Shown here one piece after another: positions 24,110 to 35,104 of a DNA stretch of 64,000 nt. The notes beneath the pieces are model-generated. The model did not search any database, was not told the DNA's origin, and worked only from the letters and a program-made list of their open reading frames with translations. The translations under genes were made by a program, and so were the position numbers. The stretch comes from Thalassia testudinum. Lineage: Eukaryota; Streptophyta; Magnoliopsida; Alismatales; Hydrocharitaceae. Numbering within the stretch: position 1 is the first letter of the stretch; every line of letters begins with the position of its first letter. The DNA lies in NCBI GenBank assembly GCA_037157565.1, contig JAZHRO010000036.1, forward strand, positions 137,012,501 through 137,076,500, given 5' to 3'.

Positions 24110-25440
24110 TGTTTTATTCTCCATTAAGCCATGTTTAGCCAAATTTGTAAATACATAAAAAAATCAAACATAATTGTAAATAAATAAAATAAAAGATGTC
24201 TTGAGTTAACTTAGGTTTAGTTTTAAGTATGTGTTGAGTTAGGTTTAGGTTTCGAGTCCATTAGTTAGAAGAACATACTAATAGAAATCCCAAACTTCTC
24301 TGATTTAGAAATAAAAAAACAAAGCAAAAACTACAAAAAGAGTTTCTCTTCTCCTTCTCATCCTTTCTCGCCTTTTCCCTTATTTCTATAAAACACAAAA
24401 AGAAAATAAAATTTGAAAAACTTCAAAAATCCATAAAAATACCTTTGTATATAGTATTTATACATGTAAATAATACTAAGTTAATTATATATAATAACTT
24501 ATATGTACATAGAATATGTAAATAACCTATATACCTAATCTATTTACCTAGGTAGATATTTATATAAATTTATACAGTACATATTATAATAATATAATTA
24601 TATATATATTTATTTATATTATGTGTACATAATCCTTATATATTTATTAATAGCTATGTATATACCCATAAACATAATTATAATTTCATATATAACTTAA
24701 AGTAATTATAATGTACAATACTTTACCCCTATATTTATTTATTTATCTACATATTGTACATAATTATGTTATAAGTTAATTAGTTATATTATTAAGTTAA
24801 TATAATTTAAATAAATAATAAAATATTGAAATAGCTTATGTTGTATAATTGTATATTATAGTTTAAAGTATGTTTAGTATATTTATAATCTATTTAGGAT
24901 TAATTTGGATGGAGGGATAGATTTTATGGGATAATTTTTTTGTAGATGGATTATCCTGCATTTTTGTTTGGAAATTATAAGGGCTATCTTAGCGGGTTAA
25001 TCCGTGGCTGTTTGGAAAGTTTCTGGGTTAACCTATGAAAATACATAGGATAACCCACAAAAATAACTTATCCCACATCTATTCCAAACTAACTTATTCC
25101 AGGTTAAGTCCTATTAACCTACCTCAAAATATCATTCCCATCAAATAAGATTAACACCTATTTTGATGGATTATCCCTCTTACCAAATTAGGCCTTAATC
25201 TATAAACAATATTTAATCTGTATTTATATGTATATATAAGTATAACCATGTACTTAAATGTAAATAAATAAAAATAATTCAATAAAAATAAATTAAAAAT
25301 ATGTAATAATTAGTTAATAATGTATATCAACTAATTTATAAGTCAATTATACCATTAACTTATTAATTTGTACTTTAATTAAGAAATTAAATAATAAATC
25401 AACATGTATTTATTCCTAATTTCAATGAATTTTTAAATAT
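24110..25440 (+). repeat. AT-rich repeat R2, copy 2, with a MITE inside
   Basis: Counterpart of 21540-22640 in the same orientation: AATAAAATAAAAGATGTCTT, GTTAGGTTTAGGTTTCGAGTC, then a CT-rich patch (24335-24385) and a TATGTA/GTACATA-rich tail. The tail is interrupted by the 298-bp element at 24897-25194. Confidence 0.55.
24897..25194. mobile_element. Harbinger/Tourist-type MITE
   Basis: A 298-bp non-coding element is flanked by the 3-bp duplication TTA (24894-24896 and 25195-25197). The left end GGATTAATTTGGATGGAGGG and the right end read in reverse complement, GGCCTAATTTGGTAAGAGGG, match at about three quarters of positions and share AATTTGG and GAGGGATA. TTA/TAA duplications with GG...CC termini are typical of PIF/Harbinger MITEs. 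It would need a transposase supplied from elsewhere. Confidence 0.82.
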
Positions 25441-26600
25441 ATTTATATACTTTTCAAATTTTAACTTGTGGGTAGTCAAAGATTAACGACAAAAGATGAT
25501 AGTTTGGTAGTTAGTGTTTTCAACCATTGTTTTAGCGCTTAAGGGTTTCACTCCTGAAATTGGCATATTTTTTTTGCAAAGAGAGAGAATGCAAACGTGA
25601 ATCTCACTATTCTCTTCCTAATTGCACCATGGTTGTGGTTGTTGGTCTAATTTGCTTCGTGCTTTTTTTTGTTCTTTCAGGCCACAGATGATGATCGGGA
25701 CCGCTATGGTGCTCTGCCAGCGGTTCTTTGTCGAAGATCCCACGCTTGCCAGGATAGATTTGTGAGCACTTAGACTGTAGCATCCAGGTTGGTTTTGTAT
25801 AATTTGGTTACATAAATCAGGATTGTGGAGTTGTCGTGGCAATTAGCCGAGGAGATTTGAAGAGGATTTGAAAGCTTTCGGTGTATGGGTGTTGCAAATG
25901 TGACTACAAAGAATTACATGAATTTTTGTGTGGAATAAATTATAATTCCCTCGCCATGATGGGATCAAGAGCCCACTTCCAGCATTAATGAATTCCGGAA
26001 CTTAACAAGAAATGGGGAGCCAGTGCCTTAGTGAATTTGATAAGGATATTTTTGCATAAATCTAATATATCTTTTGTGCAAATTTATTCTCAAAATAAAA
26101 AAAAATACTGTTGTGCAAATTGATTTGATGACTCCAACAGTTTGTTGGCTTTGCACGATCTTTTTAGCACATCCAGTTGCTTTGGTGTTACGAGATAAGG
26201 TATTTGACGAATGCCGTGCAGGATTTTTTTTCCCCCATAAGCTCCGATTCTATGCTCATGAACTTGTTTGTCAAGAAGTCAAATGGCTATGTTGCAACCT
26301 CCAAAAATTAAGATAATTTTGCAGTTGTTATGAGAAAAATAAAGTGATGCATGCATTCAAGGATGTGAGCACAACTTTTCCCAACATTTGCTACAATCCA
26401 AAAAAATATGCAATTTTCAAGAATTCAACTCTTGACCACTTATACAAGGACCCAAGACATTAACTACCAAGCTATCAAGTTTTATTGTTTATTTTTAGTT
26501 ATTAATAGAGTCGACTTTGTTTAAACGAAGTTAATTTTGTTATGACCTCCTGCTAATTATATTTTCCCAAATCGTCATTAAAGATTAATTTTTTATTAAT
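25441..26600. other. Flank left of the CACTA element, no gene recognised
   Basis: Contains small frames (25618-25842 reverse, 26074-26316 forward) with no recognisable domain and poor composition. It is the left target-side flank of the CACTA element. If that call is right, it was once joined to sequence now starting at 61725. Confidence 0.45.
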
Positions 26601-26603
26601 ACC

Positions 26604-26988
26604 CACTACAAGAGTATTGAGTATTGCCGACTTTAAAAATGGTAAGCAATGTTTAAATAACCGTCGAGAAAAAGGATCGAGAAATGTACTGTCGCTATTG
26701 AGTTTTCTCGACAGTTTTTGAACAATACTGTCGGCAAAAAGGCAGACCACCATTCGACATTTTGTTATTTCTCATGTCTGTTTTCGACAGTGGAGAAAGT
26801 TTTTTCTCGACTGTTCTAAATAAACGGTCGACAAAAATATTTACCTTGACTGGTATTTAGGCAGTCGACTAAAATCATATTCTTGACCATCTATCAATAA
26901 CGTTTGATAATGTTTTTATTGTCGTCCGTTTGTAAATGGTCGAAAATATTAATATTGTCGACGTTTCTTAAATAACGATCGATAATAC
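26604..26988. repeat. CACTA left terminus and subterminal repeats
   Basis: After the CACTACAAGAG end come many short direct and inverted copies of AACCGTCGAGAA/AACGGTCGACAA (for example at 26660 and 26820). In known CACTA elements such repeats bind the TNPA-type protein. The array is cut at 26988 by a solo LTR and resumes at 29687 with ATTATCGTCCGTTAAAAATAG. Confidence 0.78.
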
Positions 26989-29681
26989 TGTCGCAACCCA
27001 CTCCTAGCTTCCTAAAGGATCCGAGAACGGTTTGCCTCGACGAATCCCAAGACCCAGTCGTCTAACGAGAAAGAACCAAATGCCATAATCATTCCACAAC
27101 CACACAATTAATGTAACTAAGCAAAAAAATATATGACTGAAAATAAAGGAAAGAAAATAGCAACCACTAATATCTCACATTATATAGAGGAAAGTATGAT
27201 TATAAGCATAACCATCACAACAAAAACTGGTACAGATATAACAAAATATATCTATAAGCAACAGGTACTCACTATTACAAAACTCTTTGTAAAAAAAACA
27301 GAAGGAAACTACAGCTAAGCTCGACTGGGCCCAACGCCTTCGGCAACCGGTAGCTCTGGCTGCTCGAATCCCTGACCTGAACAAGGTTATAAAATCTATG
27401 GTCAGCTAATGCTGAGTAGAGTGATGGTTAAATCATATAATTTAAACAAGCAGCTAGCTAAACATGCATTCAACAATTTTCTGATTATCATCTGTTTCCA
27501 ATTATCATTTTTCTGATCCGAGTATTCTAATTAGGTTCCATGACATTCTCAATCTTCTTGTTCCCTAAGGGAACGATCTTGCTTGCAGTTTTTTCGCGAT
27601 GCAGGATGTACACGTGGAACTCTCCTGGCTGGGAGAGTCCCCCGTGGTAGTCTTACACCTGGTCTACTACCCCGAGGTCATAGTTGCGACGTAGCTGTGA
27701 CTACAGCACGCGTGATAAGGGCACGGGTAGCTATCCCGTACTGGTACGCGGTCAGTCGTTTTCGCTAATAGGTATGCCCAAACGTACAGCACGGAACATC
27801 ATAGGGTCATGTCCTCTCAGAACAGAGGTCTCGCCCCTCACAGTCGGCGTACCCTCGTCTAACTACCCCGGTTTACTCAAGGGCTAACAAGAGTCGATGT
27901 AGGGTGGCTAGTCCTAACCCTGGGTCCCATGGGGTGACTAGCTCCCACCGTACATTAAGTAACTCACCTCGATACCACGTATGCAAGGACCAAACAGGAG
28001 TCAATGTAGAGCAGCCAAACCCACCCCGGGTCTCAACCCACAGGGTGGTAAGCTCCTCTCAACTCTAAAAGGATAGTTGCTCTCGGTGCCACGTACACGA
28101 GGGCCAGCTCACCTCCCTTAACCAAGTTCGAACAGCCGCCCGTAGGCGACGTGTTCCCAAAACCATCAGGATTCCCGTATTACCGTATTCCTGGTTTCTT
28201 TCTATATTCCCCGTAGGGTTCGTACATGGACTCTCTTACTTCCATATCTAGTTCGTTATACGTAGAATAGGCAACTCATATCCCACCATCTATTAATTCA
28301 GTACAAACATGCATTTCAATTTATGATTTCATTACAGGTAGTGTATGCAGCTCATGGTTTATTTCCTTTTAGGAAACTTCACGGTAACTTGATCATTCAT
28401 TACTATACATGCATTTCCTCTAGCCCTAGTGTTCATTTCACAATCCTAGGATTCGATTGAATATATCCTAGAGTAGCATGCATTTATTTCTTTTCAGTCT
28501 AAGGGTTCGTCGCACAACCTAAGTTCAATTAATTCTACGCATGCAATTTTAATTATTAATTCCGAGATTAGTGTGAGAACTACTCTACCAGGGTAACCGG
28601 GTGGAATGAGGGCTTGTACGATAGCTCCCGACGTCCCCACAGATCCCGTATACAAGATGGACCGATGACCTATCACATATATCGACAAGTTAAATGAACT
28701 CATAATGGTATAGACAATGTATCACTACAGAGAGAAGCTCGAATGGAAACCAATGACGCTTTCTTTGAGGAAAACCGACTCCGTTTGGGCCCTGAACAGG
28801 CCCAAAACACCAACCCTGATCAAAATCAGACGTCTGGGAAGAGTCCCAGACGTCTTAAACGAACTCAGGGACTCACCTTGCTCGGGGTGCCTTTTCCAGA
28901 CGTTTGGAACTCTGTGCAGACGTCTGAGGGTGGCTTCAGACGTCTGGAGACACTTTCAGACTTCTGAGACTTCCTCGGTCCTCCCACCAGTGTGCTTCCC
29001 AATCCTTTGACATACGCATGCGCACGATTAAAACTTTGGTAGGAAAAATAAGCAAAAATACGCGTTATCAGACGTGTGATTTTTACCTTCGAACATCCGA
29101 CCAGACGTCTGGAGGTTACTCCGGACGTCTGATTCTGCGGAAAAATGATTTCGCATAACTGTTTTCGAGCCTTTCCTCACCACAGAAGATGCAACAACTG
29201 CAACACCGCCTCACTCCCTCTGCTCCCCACTCTCCCTCTTGCTCAGCTGTAGGGATCCTGTAGCAGCTCTGCCCCTCTTCACAGAGATCTCCTTTCCTAC
29301 TACCCCTCTGAATCCTCCTACTGCTGCTCCCAACTCTCCATCGCCTCCTCTCGGCTGTGGTGTGGGGAGAAAGGAGGAGGGGCGGGGGTTATAAGGATGT
29401 AGGAGAGCATGGGGGAGGAGTGGTGTGCGGCATGGAGGGGAGTCAGGGGAGATGGCATCGTGGGGATGGAGTGGCGATAGGGTGTGAGTAAGGGTACGGT
29501 GGAGGTGGAGGGGTATTCGTAGGGTAGGGGGACGGTGTGGATGGGAAAAACTGCAGGGATGCCTCGCAAGTTTCCTCTCCCCCTCACAAACCCCACAACA
29601 AAAACCTAGGGGATAAAAAACTGCATAAAAACCCCTACAAATTCTAGAAATGCCAAACAGCCCTAGGAAATGGTCATTTCA
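26989..29681 (-). mobile_element. Solo LTR, Tekay-like, inside the CACTA subterminal region
   Basis: A 2,693-bp LTR begins TGTCGCAACCCACTCC and ends GGTCATTTCA. It is flanked by the perfect 5-bp duplication AATAC (26984-26988 and 29682-29686). Orientation and internal order match the solo LTR at 3644: the dbl-GC block (27780-28100), CCTAGG modules (28400-28500), the AGACGTCT cluster (28826-28990) and a CT-rich promoter-side segment (29160-29400). The sequence is clearly diverged from the 3644 and 15860 copies, so it belongs to an older or different subfamily. Confidence 0.9.
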
Positions 29682-29913
29682 AATACTAATATTATCGTCC
29701 GTTAAAAATAGTCGAGAAAGCATTTTTTTTTAATGTGTTTAATTTATGTGGAAGACCTGTAAAGAATTACAAATCTAGTAAAAATATAATCAATCACACA
29801 ACTTAAAACATTTTTGCATCTAATTAAAGCACACGAAATCAAAATAAAAATTTCATATATGAAATAACGTATACAGAGTTCATTACAAACTATAATGTAT
29901 ATAAAAAATACAA

Positions 29914-30100
29914 TCATGTTGTGGCACCAATGCCTCCAGCGCCACTACCACCTAAATCGTTGTCATCATGACGATCTCTATACTGATGAAAGGACGGGTG
30001 ATCAATACCTCCCTTTTGAAGTAATGCCAGCAGCTCCTTAATGATCTTGTTGAATTCCTCGGTTTGCATTACTTTGTCCCAAACTAGCTGATGAAAGCCT
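29914..30100 (-). pseudogene. C-terminal exon of the CACTA second gene
   Basis: On the minus strand an open frame runs from about 30100 to a TGA at 29914-29916. It encodes a short amphipathic stretch (EEFNKIIKELLALLQKGG) and a Gly-rich tail (GGSGAGGIGATT). It is separated from the rest of the gene (32960-34850) by R1 copy d. I infer it to be the last exon of the Transposase_24-like gene from its position, strand and coiled-coil-like character. Confidence 0.5.
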
Positions 30101-30912
30101 CATCATGAGCCCTAACTAGCTCATTTTGACCTAAGGAAGAGAATAAGAGCTCCTACATAACCTAAAGAAGGGCCTAATTCAAGGAATTAACATTCTGAGA
30201 AGAAAACATGAAACAAAGGTTAAAACTGCAATTTACCATTGCAGTACATAAATGGGATTTCTTAGAGGCAAAACATAGGTCAGATGGTCTGAATAAGATA
30301 AAAGGCGGGTTGGTTTAGTCAGAAATGGGTTATTGTGAGAGCTACGAATTAAATTACATTCTGTAACCCTAAAATAGACTCACATAATTCAACAGGGTTC
30401 TGGTCAAAATAAAAATCAACTAAACCCTCTAAAATTCATGGAAAAATATCCCCTAGAGTTTAGAACCTTCAATTTGACCTTTAGAACCTATTATGACCTA
30501 GATTAGGGCCCTAGATCATTATTTGATCTAATTTGGATTTTTATGCAAAATATCCAATCAAACATGGTCAAACCTAGAATCTAACTTCACCATTGGATTC
30601 GTTAAGTCCAAATTAGGTTTGTACCAAAATTTGGACCTAAGGGGAGATCATCTTGACCTACTTGGCAAAATAGTCCACTAAATTACATTCTGGTCCCTAT
30701 CTTTTAAAAATCATTGCACAAACCCCCTAACTTCCTCGCCACTCTTACAATTAGGTCCCTCCACCATTAAAGCAGAGGAATCCTACTACGACGAGGAATG
30801 GAGGGGGATTACTCCTTGATTCCTCTGAGATCTCCTCCTAGATTTGGAAGGGAGATTCTTTGAGGAATTCCCTTCCATCTGAGCATGATTGCAAGGTCTG
30901 ATTTGCACCCAA

Positions 30913-30936
30913 TCTCTCGTGCGAACGCACGAGAGA
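30913..30936. repeat. Perfect palindrome in R1 copy d
   Basis: Two 11-bp arms, TCTCTCGTGCG and CGCACGAGAGA, are separated by AA. It lies about 85 bases upstream of the R1 TATA box. Confidence 0.8.
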
Positions 30937-31021
30937 TGTGGGTATCTTCCACATTTCATCTCCAGCGAGGACTTGTGCACCTGGAAGCTTGTCTTCCAAG
31001 CACAAGAGTACCTGGCAGTGA

Positions 31022-31031
31022 CTATAAAAGC
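31022..31031 (+). promoter_or_regulatory. TATA box of R1 copy d
   Basis: CTATAAAAGC, identical to the reverse-strand decamer of R1 copy a (8365-8374). About 60 bases downstream the sequence becomes rich in TTCTTCTCC, as in copy a. This is the only promoter-like site I see in R1. Confidence 0.5.
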
Positions 31032-31913
31032 ACAACCACCTCTGGCCACGTCTATTTAGCACAACTTGGCCAGAGAACCACCCCAATTTCATCTTCTTCT
31101 CCTCCGGTCAGGAGTCCAGCAAGCTCTGACGAGCCCTCCTCCTCTTTTCTCTTCGCTCTGCCACAATACCAGTGGCAAGGCCGCCATCACCACCTTCCTC
31201 CGCTTTGTGCAACACCCGCGTGCGCACCTCCCGCCCCTTCATCGTCGCTGCAATCCCTCCACTGAACATCTTCTTCTCCGGCGGCAGCAGGAACGGCCAG
31301 CCGCCTCCTCACCCCCTTCGTCCACATAGCTAGGTCAGAACTACTCCCCTCTCTCCCCTCTTCATTTCCCCTCTTTTTATTTCCACTTTCGACCCCTCGA
31401 CACCACAGACCACCTCCATCTTCTCCATCTCCGACCACCCATCGGTGAGGTGCTTCCACCGCTCCGCGCCTCCACACGCCTCGCTAGATACCTCACCACC
31501 TCCGCCATCACCCACTGATCGTCACCCGCTCATCCACAGACCGCCATCACCTCCCTAAACGCCCCCTGACCAAACCCATAAGCATGGTCACATAGCGACC
31601 TAAGCACGCACGCCTAGGCCGCCCAGCGGCCAGCCACCCACCGTCTCACCTTCGCCTTGACATAGTGAAGCTCCTCAAGTGTTTTAATGGGGCCGACAAG
31701 CCGTATTGAGTGAAATGCAGGTCGACCCCCCTTCCGCCATTGACGCTGAAACAAGAAGGTTGCAAGGTCGCTCCAGGCCACATCCACCCAGGTTCTGCGC
31801 TCCAGGTGACGCACGTTGAGTGTGTGAATGCATCCAGCTTGAGAGTAGGCTTGGCGAGCAACCCAGCAGCAGCAATTGGGTGAAGGTCTCCTGCGGGCGC
31901 GAGCGCAGAAGTG

Positions 31914-31933
31914 GGTGGGACTTTAGTCCCACC
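31914..31933. repeat. GTCCCACC hairpin of R1 copy d
   Basis: GGTGGGAC-TTTA-GTCCCACC forms an 8-bp stem with a 4-base loop. It is followed by TCG, giving AGTCCCACCTCG. That differs by one base from the plant snRNA upstream element RTCCCACATCG, but no snRNA-like sequence follows. Confidence 0.75.
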
Positions 31934-32958
31934 TCGTGATCTCAAGAGCATGGTGAGAACCTTAAATTGAATTTGTGTTTTCAGCTGTTTGCCTCAAGTG
32001 ACATGGGGTGAGGCCCCTTGCCCTCACACTCTCACGCCTCGTCCGCGATCCCTGTCCCCGTGGACCTGGCACCCGACCTGATTACCTAGCACTCCTCGCG
32101 CACTACACCATGTCGGTGCACCTGGACCCAGGCGTGCAAAACCCGACCCAATTACCTAGCTCTAGGAGAGCATACCTAAGAGAGAAATAGAGAGAGATGT
32201 GGGGGAGGGTAGGGGATAGGTTTTGCTCTTCAGTGTGCGCAAGAAGGAAGAAGAGAAGAAGGAAGAGGACGGCGCAGTTGAAATCTAATGCAAGGTGAAG
32301 CTAGGCCAAACAAAGAAGGAAGGACTTAGCTGCAGGAAAGAAGAAGGGCAGGAGAAGGCAAAAAGAAATAGAAGGCCAAAGAGAAGAAGAGAAAGTCAGA
32401 GGAGAGCTAAGGAAAAGGCTGAAGAAGAAAGAAGAAAGAAAGAAATCAAAGTCAGAGAAAGAGAGTAGAAGAAGAAAGAAGGCCAAAGAACAAGGTAGAA
32501 GAAGAAGACTGCAGAGGAAGAAGAAGGAGAAAGGCACCGTGCAAGAGAAGAAAGAGAAAGAAGAAAGGCAAGGCTAAAACAAAGAAAGGAGCCGCAAAGA
32601 AGTAACAAGGAAGAAGAGAGGCAGACGGCCAAAGGTGGAAGGCAAAGAGAAGAAAGAAAGGAAGCAGAAAAGAGAAGGCTGAAGAAAAAAAGGAAATAAG
32701 AGCTAAAAGAGAGACATCTTTTTAAGGCGTCTGATTATAGAATCAGATGTCCAATTCTTCTATTTTGCTACATTTTGATATTCATAAACTCTTGCATTTA
32801 TACTCTGAATTAGGTTTTGAGTAACTCTAACTATTCAATTACATTGATTGAGATTAGTAAATAAATCCATTTGCTCCCTGTGCTCGACCTCGGATACTTA
32901 GGTTTTCGAGAAGTAAATTCTTATTTGTTTTCGAGGTGATTTCACCTATACTACAACG

Positions 32959-34850
32959 TAACATCTTTTAAAACCACGATCTTGCCTTGTCAACACTAGC
33001 GTCGTCAACTCATTGATTCGTTGGTCCTCCTCGTCTTTGCAGCGTAATGCTGGAATCTCCTTCCTCATCTCATGCACCTCAGCTGAAGAGGATGATGCTC
33101 CTCTTCTCCCATACCATCCTGAGACGGTCTCGCTCCTCCCTATGCTACAGACGTACCCGCCATGCGCAGGTGGCATAACAGTCTGGTAGGTCTCTTCTGC
33201 TGTCAGTGGCTGTTGAACTGTAGTAGAGTTGGCGTCTTCAGGAGGATGCATTAAGTTGATCATATTATCCTTAAAGATATTGAATTACGTTAAGTAATTT
33301 CAATTAATTATATAATTATAAAATCAAATAAAAGTATTGTCTTTTTTAACTTACGTGTCTATGTTAGTATGTGTCGTGAAACCACTCTCTATTTCCATCA
33401 TCACTCATCTTGCTATGAGTGGTCTCATATACTCTCATCCAATAAAGCTGCGCACCTTAATGCACGATGGAATACAATAATTTGAAACAATTAATTTTAA
33501 CAAAATTAGAAATTTTTGTAAGGTTTAAAAGAAAATAATAATTAAAGGTACTTACATATGTATATGGATATCATTGAGCCTATGCTCCTCCTACCCAAGA
33601 CATGAGTCTTCGGTGGAGCCTTAGCCCTATTTTCCTTATTCTTCTTGACTTGTTCCTGAAATAAAGGTATAATTTATTAACTTAGAAATTAGTTAAATAA
33701 ATGATAACAAATGAAATACTTTTACCTGTGTAGTTGGATCATGCTAAGACATGAGTCTTCGGTGGAGCCTTAGCCCTATTTTCCTTATTCTTCTTGACTT
33801 GTTCCTGAAATAAAGGTATAATTTATTAACTTAGAAATTAGTTAAATAAATGATAACAAATGAAATACTTTTACCTGTGTAGTTGGATCATGCTAATGCT
33901 CGCATGCTTCCTTTCAAATGTGCGGTTATATCAAAAGAGGTGCATTATGCAATGGCTTATCGTGATTCATATTCTTATAATACTAAAAAATATAATTGTT
34001 ATGTTAGAAATAATATTTTAATTATGGTAAAGGAAATAAACAAATACAGTTAAAACTTATCTTTTACCTTATTCTTCATCTCCAATCTTTAATCTTTATG
34101 AATCTTCGCTGCTTGCTTAAGGATATATTTGGCGATGTTCGAATTATTGCCCTAAATGTGGCCTGCATTAGTAAGAGAACAGAAATTATTACATAATTTA
34201 AACTTATATAAAGCAATGTACATAGGTTATTAATTTTTACCAATTACCTCTTAACTCTCGAATGAGCTGCATTTTCAGCTCGTTTGGCACCTTCCTCCAA
34301 TCGAAGTAGGATAGTGGGATGATCGCCTTCATCAGGCGTACCCAATCTGCTGACGAATGGAGGATAGTCAACTGCTTCCCCTACTAATGTGATCCACACT
34401 GAAATGCTGACCCCATGAGGAATTCTCTCTAAGTCCCTGTTCCGCGTGGGACTTCTTCCCTACGTGCACCTATAAGACAGAATTATAACATAAAATTAAA
34501 TAACAAAAAACTAAATAAATTGTAACAATTACCAAACCTTAAATTCATACGTAAACTGCGGAAGGGTGGTGGTGGTGCAGAACATCCTGACTAAGAAGGA
34601 TATGGGTCAGTTGTCTGCTCTGGCTGATCAAACAAGCCAACATCCTCCTCATCAACTGAAGTACTATCCTCCTCATCGGCGGTCGCATCCTCCTTGTAGT
34701 CAGAATCCTCTGCTGGTAGATCCATCGGAGGAGCAATTGGACTCTTCCCCTTCCCCCTACCTCCCCTCCCCTGACTCTAGAAATATCGTGCCACATCTCC
34801 AGGCCTCAAAATTGCTTGCGAGGTGCCTAAGGCTGAGTGGGCTGTTGTCG
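32959..34850 (-). pseudogene. CACTA second gene (Transposase_24-like)
   Basis: Minus-strand fragments of the Ptta/En/Spm-type protein, which in known elements works with the TNP2 transposase. An acidic N-terminal segment (34590-34740) reads DLPAEDSDYKEDATADEEDS. The core at 34255-34345 reads SADWVRLMKAIIPLSYFDWR followed by KVPNELKMQLIRELR, close to the IP(I/L)SY..WRKVP motif of this family. Further fragments at ~34100-34190 (IAKYILKQAAKIHKD) and 33597-33895 (KNKENRAKAPPKTHVL) follow in order. A coiled-coil-like end with EVHEMRKEIPALRCKDEEDQ is at 32960-33110. Introns and stops separate them. One coding segment is duplicated in tandem. Confidence 0.72.
33598..33895. repeat. Perfect 149-bp tandem duplication
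   Basis: Units 33598-33746 and 33747-33895 look identical, each running from AGACATGAGTCTTCGG to GTTGGATCATGCTAA. The repeat includes a coding piece of the CACTA second gene and intron-like AT-rich sequence. Identity implies a recent duplication or an assembly artefact. Confidence 0.9.
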
Positions 34851-35104
34851 GCAGTAAGCCTAAGCTGAGGCTATTGGCGGGGGGACTCAGGCTACCGAGG
34901 GGGCCTCAAGCTATTAGGAGGCTTGAGCCTCCTCCCAGCAACTCATATTGGCATTCTTCTTGAAAATAACCTGCGTAAAAACATCACAAATAATCAAATA
35001 TTTTTTTAAAAAAATCGACAATATTTCCCTTATATATTGTGATATTTCAAAAATCTTGTATAAAATAAGCATACAAATAAATGAAAATGAAATAAGCGTA
35101 TATA

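Larger units (their letters stand above)
30194..32958 (+). repeat. R1 family non-coding repeat, copy d
   Basis: The best-bounded R1 copy: the hexamer TAACAT lies at both edges (30188-30193 and 32959-32964) and may be a target duplication. Landmarks in order are the conserved AT-rich block (30360-30780), a perfect 11-bp-arm palindrome (30913-30936), a TATA box (31022-31031), CT-rich leader-like sequence (31080-31520), the GTCCCACC hairpin (31914-31933), a long GA-rich tract (32220-32710) and a CCCTGTGCTCGACCTCGG word (32875). The last resembles the CCCTGTGG...CGACC motif near 3' ends of some plant LTRs. It interrupts the CACTA second gene. Confidence 0.6.

Noticed and set aside
26074..26316. 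80-residue forward frame left of the CACTA
   Set aside because: No recognisable motif, no splice context, and the flanking sequence is repeat-like.
31925..31936. snRNA gene promoter
   Set aside because: The motif is one base off the plant snRNA upstream element, but there is no TATA at the right distance and no snRNA sequence after it. Reported only as a resemblance.
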